DNA from: an uncultured Ruminococcus sp.
GTDB lineage: Bacteria; Bacillota; Clostridia; Oscillospirales; Acutalibacteraceae
NCBI GenBank assembly: GCA_902762335.1
Contig: CACWNZ010000096.1
Location: forward strand, 1 to 6,126
Length of the DNA stretch: 6,126 nt
Reading direction: 5' to 3'
The translations under genes were made by a program, and so were the position numbers. Position 1 is the first letter of the stretch; the number at the start of each line of letters is the position of its first letter. Shown piece by piece: positions 1 to 6,100 of the stretch. The notes beneath the pieces are model-generated. The model did not search any database and was not told where the DNA came from. It saw nothing but the letters and a program-made list of their open reading frames with translations.

Positions 1-1110
1 GAGGAAAAGAACGAGGATGGACGCAACGACCTTTATATTCTTGAATATAACCGCAGAACAAGAAAAGAACGCCTCATAATGAACTATTCTCTTGACGATC
101 CCACCTACATACAGCATATTTTCGCCTTTGAAAAGACGATAGTTCTTCTTCTTGAAAACGGCGGCAACAGCTTCTGGCTCATCGAGATAGAAAAAAAGAG
201 CGGCGGCGAAATGAGCCGCAGAAAGATAGTATGCACGGGCTGCTTCAAGGACTGCATGGCTCTTGACAGTGAGCATATACTCGTATATATGTCACCCGAT
301 GAGGATAATGCGGATATCTTTGAGAGATACAAGGAGCTCACGGGCTGCGACAGTCTGTGCTATCTTTATAATATAAAGACCAACCATAAGTATTTCGTAA
401 ACGCTCCTCTTATCTCCCGCATAGGCTGTGAAAATCTCCGCATGATCGACATAAAGGGAGAGAGCTATCTTATACTGCCCGACCCCTTTGCGGACGAAAG
501 CATAAAGGAGCACTATTACCGCGAGCAGCGCTGGATAAACGCCGATATAAGGGACAATATCTGGATATGCAGGACGGACAAGCTCATCGAAGAGATAGAG
601 GCCGGACTCGACAGGATAACCAAGCAGTGCATAGTCAGCGCGGATATCAAGGCTCTCGTAAGATACCTCGGCACGGGCGGAAGCAAGGTGTATTTCCGCG
701 CAAAGGAGTTCCGCTCCGGCATAGAAAAGATATGCAGCTACGACATTCTCAAGTCAGACGAGCCTCTCAAGGACAGGATAGCCGTAGAGGCCACCACCGA
801 GACACCGAAGGACGGTACGGTGTTCCTTATCGAAGAAAGACCCTTCAAGGTATTCTCCGTTCAGGTAGGCAAGCACAAAACGGGCATAAAGGGCATGATA
901 AACAGTCAGGCAGACTTTACCTTTGAAAACGACCTGGGCAGCTTCCTTACCTGCATAGAAAACCGCTACTGCGTTTCAAGAAAGACCGTAACGGACGAGG
1001 ATACTCAGAAGAGCACCGATTATTACTGCATTTACGATTCCGTCACCGACAAGCACGAAAGCTATAAATGTAATTGTCATATCAAGGGCGATACTCTCGT
1101 TCTTTACTGA
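1..1110 (+). CDS. Hypothetical protein, 5'-partial, possible beta-propeller, Cys-rich
   Basis: The function is not recognised. Reading frame 1 is open from the first base of the window to the TGA at 1108-1110, giving 369 visible residues. An ATG exists at 79, but no good ribosome site precedes it, and the 26 codons before it look like coding sequence, so the true start is probably upstream of the window. No signal peptide or membrane segment is visible, so a cytosolic product is likely if the unseen N-terminus has none. Short aromatic strands followed by a polar turn recur, for example DLYILEYNRRT (visible residues 10-20), LCYLYNIKT (119-127) and YYCIYDSVT (341-349). This pattern is typical of beta-propeller blades, but the fold is an inference. 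About 14 cysteines are visible, including CTGCFKDC at 78-85. The next gene starts 14 bases after the stop, so the two are probably cotranscribed. The initiation site at 79 remains an alternative. Confidence 0.8.
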   Translation, partial: EEKNEDGRNDLYILEYNRRTRKERLIMNYSLDDPTYIQHIFAFEKTIVLLLENGGNSFWLIEIEKKSGGEMSRRKIVCTGCFKDCMALDSEHILVYMSPDEDNADIFERYKELTGCDSLCYLYNIKTNHKYFVNAPLISRIGCENLRMIDIKGESYLILPDPFADESIKEHYYREQRWINADIRDNIWICRTDKLIEEIEAGLDRITKQCIVSADIKALVRYLGTGGSKVYFRAKEFRSGIEKICSYDILKSDEPLKDRIAVEATTETPKDGTVFLIEERPFKVFSVQVGKHKTGIKGMINSQADFTFENDLGSFLTCIENRYCVSRKTVTDEDTQKSTDYYCIYDSVTDKHESYKCNCHIKGDTLVLY

Positions 1111-1124
1111 GGCAGGTGGATATC

Positions 1125-1895
1125 ATGAAAAAGCTCATAACCCTTCTTGCATCGGCAGCCCTGCTGCTCTGCTGCTCTGCCTGTTCAAACGGCTCCGATA
1201 AGCAGGAAAGCTCCGCGCCATCGGGCTCTTCCTCAAGCGCAGAGAGCACGGAGAGCGCAGAAAGCGCGGAAAGCTCAAAGCCCGATGAAAGCGCGGCAAG
1301 CGAGCCCTCACACGCGCCCGACGTATTCTCATCCGATGCAAGCATTATCAGCGAGCCTGCGCCGAACGCAATATCCTATAAAGTAAAGGACGCCGAAAAG
1401 CCCACGGGAAAATCAAGCTCGTCGGACGCTCCCCTCGGTCTTAACGAATGGGGTACGGCCGCCAAGCTGAATATCAAGGACAACACCTATACGAACGTAC
1501 CCGTAAGGCTCGTTTCGGTAAAAAGAGGAGAGAACATCTACAGCGAGCTTAAAGAAACGGTAGGCTCATCAAGATACCTCTTTGAGCCGCGCGATACCGA
1601 GGAATACCTCGTATGCGAATACGAGATCTGTCTTGACGGCTTTCCCGTACCCGAGGGCGGCACGCTCTGCGATATAACGGGCGGCATTACAGGCACCAAC
1701 GGCGAGATGATAAAGCTTTCGACAGGCTCCTATTGGGGCTCGTCAACAATAGCGCTTGACGAACAGACCTATTACTTCGACGGAGTTATCCATTCTATGA
1801 TATGCTCGCCCATACCCAAGGAGGTAAAGGATTATCTTATCGTGCTCGGCGAATACGGCGAGACACAGGCGTTCTTCAAGCCGCAGCAAGCATAA
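1125..1895 (+). CDS. Putative secreted lipoprotein with Ser/Glu/Ala-rich linker
   Basis: A 256-residue protein. The N-terminus MKKLITLLASAALLLCCSAC is a lipoprotein signal: two lysines, a hydrophobic stretch, then a lipobox-like CSAC with Cys20 as the likely lipidated residue. Cys at -3 is less usual than Leu. Residues 21-103 form a low-complexity Ser/Glu/Ala/Pro linker that would hold the C-terminal domain away from the membrane. Residues 104-254 look like a compact, beta-rich extracellular domain (strands around NVPVRLVSV and EEYLVCEYEICL). The general layout resembles DUF4352-type immunoglobulin-like lipoproteins of Firmicutes, but this assignment is tentative. The start was chosen at 1125 because an AGGTGG ribosome site (1114-1119) lies 5 bases upstream and the signal peptide begins there; the in-frame ATG at 1074 would overlap the previous gene and mask the signal. 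It sits in an operon with the genes on either side. The ligand and role are unknown. Confidence 0.85.
   Translation: MKKLITLLASAALLLCCSACSNGSDKQESSAPSGSSSSAESTESAESAESSKPDESAASEPSHAPDVFSSDASIISEPAPNAISYKVKDAEKPTGKSSSSDAPLGLNEWGTAAKLNIKDNTYTNVPVRLVSVKRGENIYSELKETVGSSRYLFEPRDTEEYLVCEYEICLDGFPVPEGGTLCDITGGITGTNGEMIKLSTGSYWGSSTIALDEQTYYFDGVIHSMICSPIPKEVKDYLIVLGEYGETQAFFKPQQA
1242..1277 (+). repeat. Four 9-base tandem repeats in the lipoprotein linker
   Basis: Four consecutive imperfect units of the form GAR-AGC-NNN encode EST, ESA, ESA and ESS (residues 40-51 of the lipoprotein). The preceding nine bases (TCA AGC GCA) look like a degenerate fifth unit. The repeat is in frame, so copy-number change would alter the length of the surface linker without breaking the gene. 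Confidence 0.7.
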
Positions 1896-1897
1896 TA

Positions 1898-1917
1898 CAG
1901 CCGCCCTCACGGCGCTG
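1898..1917 (+). other. Small hairpin between lipoprotein and third operon gene
   Basis: CAGC at 1898-1901 pairs with GCTG at 1914-1917. After one bulged C, GCC (1903-1905) pairs with GGC (1911-1913), leaving a 5-base loop. No T-run follows, so it is not an intrinsic terminator. It ends 4 bases before the AAGGAGG ribosome site of the next gene and could affect mRNA processing or stability, but it is short and may be chance. Confidence 0.3.
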
Positions 1918-1936
1918 ACATAAGGAGGAAACACCA

Positions 1937-2395
1937 ATGAAAATATTTAATAAAATAGGCGATACCTTTTCTCAGACCGTCGACGTTATAGTCGAGAAGA
2001 ATCGTCAGGCCGCTTACATCAACCGCCTCAAGGCGATAATCCTCAGCGAGCAGGAACGAATAAACAAGGCCTATATCGTTCTGGGCAAGGAATTCGTACG
2101 CAATAAAGAGGGCAGAAAAAGCAGCGGCTTCGACCCCGACGAGATCATCGAGGAGATAGCCGCCGCCAAGCTGAGACTGAAAAAGGCGCGTGCCCGCTAT
2201 GAATACACCATAAGATACGGCATACCCAAGCCCGGCATAAAGGCAGAGGAGGTCGTTGAAGCCGAGGTCGGCTGCGATCTCAGCGACGACGACAAGGACG
2301 AGCAGGATATCACCATAGCCTATGCAGACCCCGCCGCCGACGACAGCACTCTTGATGCCGCCATTGACGAATGCGTAGACAAGAAGGACGAATAA
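1937..2395 (+). CDS. Hypothetical small coiled-coil protein with acidic tail
   Basis: A 152-residue protein of unrecognised function. A perfect AAGGAGG ribosome site (1922-1928), 8 bases upstream of the ATG, fixes the start. Residues about 15-92 are rich in Lys, Glu, Ala, Arg and Ile/Leu with few helix breakers (only the GRKSSGFDPDE segment interrupts), suggesting two long helices forming a hairpin or coiled coil. The tail from about residue 100 to the end is strongly acidic (for example SDDDKDEQD and the terminal DKKDE) and probably disordered. There is no signal peptide or membrane segment, so it should be cytosolic. The N-terminal pattern, with a short MKIFNKIGDTFSQ lead and then a helix containing INKAYIVLGKEF, resembles small uncharacterised coiled-coil proteins of Clostridia, but no named family is claimed. 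It is the last gene of the operon, 41 bases after the lipoprotein gene and followed by a strong terminator. Confidence 0.8.
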   Translation: MKIFNKIGDTFSQTVDVIVEKNRQAAYINRLKAIILSEQERINKAYIVLGKEFVRNKEGRKSSGFDPDEIIEEIAAAKLRLKKARARYEYTIRYGIPKPGIKAEEVVEAEVGCDLSDDDKDEQDITIAYADPAADDSTLDAAIDECVDKKDE

Positions 2396-2422
2396 GCGCA
2401 GAAGGCTTAAAAATAAATAATT

Positions 2423-2463
2423 CAGGCACGGTGTCCCGTCGGGACGAGCCGTGCCTGTTTTTT
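2423..2463 (+). terminator. Strong intrinsic terminator, probably bidirectional
   Basis: CAGGCACGG (2423-2431) pairs exactly with CCGTGCCTG (2449-2457). Inside it, GTCCC (2433-2437) pairs with GGGAC (2441-2445) around a 3-base GTC loop, with a small bulge (2446-2447) between the stems. Six T bases follow on the + strand (2458-2463). It ends the three-gene operon 27 bases after its last stop codon. On the minus strand the same hairpin is followed by an AT-rich, T-rich stretch (complement of 2407-2422), so it can also serve the convergent regulator gene, whose TAA stop (2462-2464) lies within the T-run. Confidence 0.9.
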
Positions 2464-2899
2464 ATATCACATAGTTATCTGCCTGCGACGAGCCGTAGCT
2501 GTCAATTATATCCTGAAGCGTAATGCCGCCGAGGTAGTTCAAAATTGTCTCATACAGTCCCTTCCATACGGGCAGGGTTATGCACTCCGCCGCGCGGGGA
2601 CAGTCGTTCTCATCGCTCTCAAGACAGGCTATCGGCGCAAGACTTCCCTCGGTGAGCGTAAGAATATCCGCTACGGTATATTCCGAGGCAGGCTTTGCAA
2701 GGGCATAGCCGCCCTGATAACCCCTGTTTGCCTTCAGCATTCCCGTTCTGCTCAGCAGAGGAACGATCTGCTCGAGGTATTTTTTGGATATGCCCTGCCG
2801 CTCGGCTACGTCCTTGAGAGAAACGTAGCCCTCTTCCTTATGCATACTAAGATCAATAAGCATTCTCAGGGCATATCTGCCCTTTGTTGAAATTTTCAT
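2462..2899 (-). CDS. Rrf2-family transcriptional regulator (IscR/NsrR-like)
   Basis: A 145-residue DNA-binding protein, the usual length for Rrf2 regulators, which act as dimers and often sense iron-sulfur status, nitric oxide or redox through a bound Fe-S cluster. The N-terminus MKISTKGRYALRMLIDL is the family signature. A winged helix-turn-helix follows: the recognition helix is near ISKKYLEQI (37-45), with Glu43 at the position that tunes site choice in IscR, and the wing is RGYQGGY (59-65). Three cysteines at 92, 100 and 106 (C-x7-C-x5-C) are in the cluster-binding segment. The His that follows the third Cys in IscR is replaced by Leu109, and residue 8 is Arg, not the Asp used by NsrR. 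The ATG at 2899 was chosen because it gives the family N-terminus and has GGTGA 5 bases upstream; a GTG at 2908 would add three residues. The gene stands alone, convergent with the operon and divergent from secA. Family assignment is secure; the signal and targets are not. Confidence 0.95.
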   Translation of the reverse strand: MKISTKGRYALRMLIDLSMHKEEGYVSLKDVAERQGISKKYLEQIVPLLSRTGMLKANRGYQGGYALAKPASEYTVADILTLTEGSLAPIACLESDENDCPRAAECITLPVWKGLYETILNYLGGITLQDIIDSYGSSQADNYVI

Positions 2900-2904
2900 T
2901 TTAT

Positions 2905-2909
2905 TCACC
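2905..2909 (-). promoter_or_regulatory. Ribosome site deciding the regulator start
   Basis: On the minus strand GGTGA lies 5 bases before the ATG at 2899. It overlaps the alternative GTG codon (2906-2908), which itself lacks a well-spaced ribosome site. The match is modest, so translation may be moderate. Confidence 0.55.
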
Positions 2910-2928
2910 GTCCGCTGCGAAATGATAT

Positions 2929-2946
2929 ACCTATTATAACATAGGT
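2929..2946 (-). promoter_or_regulatory. Candidate operator 2 over the regulator -10 box
   Basis: A second inverted repeat, ACCTAT (2929-2934) and ATAGGT (2941-2946) around a 6-base centre, covers the -10 box and shares a half-site with operator 1. The two could be alternative registers for one dimer or a composite site for two. Part of the symmetry follows from the TATAAT box itself, so confidence is lower. Confidence 0.5.
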
Positions 2947-2961
2947 TTACTATGTTTTCAA
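2933..2961 (-). promoter_or_regulatory. Promoter of the Rrf2 regulator gene
   Basis: Read on the minus strand, a -35 box TTGAAA (2956-2961) and a perfect -10 box TATAAT (2933-2938) are separated by exactly 17 bases, with an extended -10 TG (2940-2941). This is an almost ideal sigma-A promoter. Transcription should begin near 2926, leaving a leader of about 26 bases before the ATG at 2899. Confidence 0.9.
2938..2956 (-). promoter_or_regulatory. Candidate operator 1 in the regulator promoter spacer
   Basis: A perfect inverted repeat: AACATAG (2938-2944) and CTATGTT (2950-2956) flank a 5-base centre. It fills the whole spacer and touches both the -35 and -10 boxes, so a bound dimer would block RNA polymerase. 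Autorepression is common for Rrf2 regulators; binding by this protein is an inference. Confidence 0.7.
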
Positions 2962-3034
2962 GCCTTATTGCGCCGCATATACGGTTTTCTTTTGCTTTTT
3001 TGCGGGGGCGGGCGTAATAAAATCCGCAATTTTG

Positions 3035-3063
3035 TTGATTTACAATTCAAAGTATGCTATAAT
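3035..3063 (+). promoter_or_regulatory. Promoter of secA
   Basis: The -35 box TTGATT (3035-3040), a 17-base spacer and a perfect -10 box TATAAT (3058-3063) with extended -10 TG at 3055-3056 form a strong sigma-A promoter. Transcription should begin near 3069-3071, giving a leader of about 35 bases. The -35 boxes of this promoter and the divergent regulator promoter are about 73 bases apart. Confidence 0.88.
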
Positions 3064-3091
3064 AGACAGGAATTCCTATAGAAAGATGTAT

Positions 3092-3098
3092 GAGGTGA
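3092..3098 (+). promoter_or_regulatory. Ribosome binding site of secA
   Basis: GAGGTGA lies 6 bases before the ATG at 3105. It matches the 16S anti-Shine-Dalgarno well and fixes the start codon, which also gives the expected SecA N-terminus. Confidence 0.85.
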
Positions 3099-3104
3099 CT
3101 GCAA

Positions 3105-6100
3105 ATGGGCTTCAAATCATGGTTTAACGGCAGAAACAGCCGTAAAGAGCTTAAAAAAATACAGCCTTTGGTTGATAGAGTTCTCTCTCTTGAGGAGAAA
3201 TATAAGGATTTTTCCGATGACGAGCTGAGAAAGGAGACGGACCGCTTCAAAGCGATGTTCGCGGAGGAGGGCATGACAAAGGAGCGCAAGGACGCTATCC
3301 TTGACGAGATCCTCCCCGAAGCTTTCGCCGTATGCCGCGAGGCGTCGTGGCGCGTGCTCGGCATGAAGCACTTTCCCGTACAGATCATCGGCGGCATTAT
3401 CCTCCACAGGGGCAGGATAAGCGAAATGAAAACAGGTGAAGGCAAGACCCTCGTGGCTACCCTTCCCGCTTATCTTAACGCTCTTGCAGGCGACGGCGTT
3501 CACGTCGTTACGGTCAACGAATATCTTGCAAAGCGTGACGCTGAATGGATGGGCAAGATATACCGCTTCCTCGGTCTTACGGTCGGCATAATACAGCACG
3601 ACAACACCAACGACGAGCGCAAGACGGCATACAATGCCGACATAACCTACGCTACCAACAATGAGCTCGGCTTCGACTACCTGCGTGACAACATGGTAGT
3701 ATATAAGGAGAATAAAGTTCAGCGCGGACATTCCTTCGCGATCGTCGACGAGGTAGACTCCATTCTCATAGACGAGGCGAGAACGCCGCTCATCATCTCG
3801 GGTCAGGGCGACAAATCTACCGACCTCTACGTCAGGGCGGACGACCTTGCAAAGACGATGAAGTTCAAGAAGATAACCGAGTCTGACAACAAGGTCGACA
3901 ACGACGATGAATACATCGAACAGGGCATCGACTACATAGTTGACGAAAAGGCAAAGACAGCCACCCTCACCCCCGTGGGCGTAAAGAAGGCAGAAAAATT
4001 CTTCGGCATAGAGAATCTCTCCGACCCCGAGAACATGACTATCTCTCATCACGTCAATCAGGCTATCAAGGCGCGCGGCGTTATGAGAAGGGATATAGAA
4101 TACGTCGTAAACGAAAAGGACGAGGTCATAATCGTAGACGAGTTCACGGGTCGTCTTATGTACGGCAGACGCTACAACGAGGGTCTGCATCAGGCTATCG
4201 AGGCAAAGGAGGGTGTAAGCGTTCAGCGTGAGAGCAAGACCCTTGCAACTATCACCTTCCAGAACTTCTTCAGACTTTACAGAAAGCTCTCGGGCATGAC
4301 CGGTACCGCTATGACCGAGGAGACGGAGTTCTCCGAGATCTACCACCTTGACGTTATAGAGATCCCCACCAACAAGCCTGTTCAGAGAATAGACTTCCCC
4401 GATGCCATATTCAAGACCGAGGAGGGCAAGTTCACCGCCCTTATCAACGATATTATCGAAGCCAACAAGAACGGTCAGCCCGTCCTCGTAGGTACGGTAT
4501 CCATAGACAAATCCGAGGAGCTTAGCAATCATCTCCGCAGAAAGGGCGTAAAGCACAACGTCCTCAACGCCAAGCAGCACGCAAAGGAAGCCGAGATAAT
4601 CGCGCAGGCGGGCAAGCTCGGCGCCGTGACCATAGCTACCAACATGGCAGGCCGTGGTACCGATATCAAGCTCGGCGGCAACGACGAGTTTCTTGCAAAG
4701 GCAGAAATGCGCCGTATGGGCTATTCCGATGAGCTTATCGAAGAGGCAACAGGCTATGCCGAAACTTCTGACGAGGAGATAATAGAGGCAAGAGCAAAAT
4801 ACAGAGAACTGCTTGAAAAATACAATAAAGAGACCGAGGCAGAGGCGGAAAAGGTAAGAGAAGCAGGCGGTCTTTTCGTTATGGGTACCGAGCGTCACGA
4901 ATCAAGGCGTATCGATAACCAGCTCAGAGGCCGTTCGGGCAGACAGGGAGACCCCGGCGCAAGCCGTTTCTATCTCTCCGCAGAGGATAACCTGCTCAGA
5001 CTGTTTGCAGGCGACAGGATCTCCAACATAATGAACAGAATGCCCGGCGAGGAGGATACCCCCCTTGAGAGCAAGCTGCTTTCTCACACTATAGAGAGCG
5101 CACAGGCAAAGGTAGAGGCAAGGAACTTCAGCATTCGTAAGAGCGTTCTCGACTTCGACGACGTTATGAACCGTCAGCGTGAGATAATCTACACACAGCG
5201 CGATCAGGTGCTTGACGGTGAAAACCTCAGAGAGACCATACTCAAGATGATACCCGACACCGTCGCCGCAAAGGTAGCCGAGTACCTGCCCTTTGAAGAA
5301 AAGGACGAATGGAATCTTGCAGGTCTTAAGGAATCCCTGAAGGGCTGGCTCATTCCCGAGGACGACGACGAGACTCTCGTATACGACAAGGAGGAGCTTG
5401 AGAATCTCGAAAAGGATTATATCATAGAGATGCTCACCGAAATGGCTACCAAGGAGTACGAGGAGAACGAGAAGCTCATTCCCGAGGAGACCATGCGTGA
5501 GCTTGAGAGAGTATATCTGCTCAAGAACGTTGACAGCTATTGGATGGAGCATATAGACGCTATGGACGAGCTCAAAAGGGGCATTCGTCTGCGTTCCTAC
5601 GGTCAGCATGATCCCGTTGTCGAGTACAGGATCGAAGGCTTCGATATGTTCGACGACATGATAAAGTGTATCCGCGAGGATACCATAAAGATGCTCATGG
5701 TGATCCCGAAGCGCGTAAGCGAAAGACTGAAGCAGCAGGACGAAATGAGACAAATGGCTATCAAGAGAGCGGCAGGCGGACGCGCAAGAGCGGCTGCGCT
5801 GGCGGCTCTGCAGGCACAGAAGGCTGCCGAGGCGGCTCATGAGGAGCTTGACGTTGCTCCGCTCGTAGTAGGCGACGATGACGACAACGACGGCGGAATG
5901 TTCAACGTATCGGTAAATCTCAGCAAGGACGACAGCAGCGAAGAGCCTGAACTTGATGCCGAGGTAGTTGATGAGCAGGACGATAAGACCGCCGCTCCCG
6001 ATGAGGATGAAAAGAAATACTCCGAGGACGACGTTCAGAAGGCCGCAGAGAAGTTCATGCAGAGAGAGCAGGTAGCAAAGCCCACCATGACGAATCTTGA

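Noticed and set aside
232..255. C-x2-C-x3-C in the first gene considered as an iron-sulfur or radical SAM motif
   Set aside because: Radical SAM enzymes use C-x3-C-x2-C in a different context, and no other motif of that family is present.
567..926. A 119-codon + strand open frame inside the first gene
   Set aside because: Its Arg/Gln-rich, low-complexity product is the frame-shifted shadow of the real gene and no ribosome site precedes it.
1898..1917. Hairpin after the lipoprotein gene considered as a terminator
   Set aside because: It is short, has a bulge and lacks a following T-run; it is listed only as a low-confidence structure.
2985..3013. A T-rich run followed by a G-rich run in the regulator-secA intergenic region
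   Set aside because: No hairpin stem precedes the T-run, so it is not a terminator, and it is too far from either -35 box to count as a clear UP element.
3068..3077. A perfect 10-base palindrome AGGAATTCCT near the predicted secA transcription start
   Set aside because: Several 10-base palindromes are expected by chance in a window this long, and the arms do not extend further; no protein family is suggested.
3117..4898. A 593-codon open frame on the minus strand opposite secA, followed by another of 312 codons (4902-5840)
   Set aside because: The first lies in codon register with secA and is open only because secA almost never uses TTA, CTA or TCA codons; the two TCA codons at 3117 and 4899 create its boundaries. 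The translations have no recognisable domains, whereas the + strand encodes a complete set of SecA motifs.
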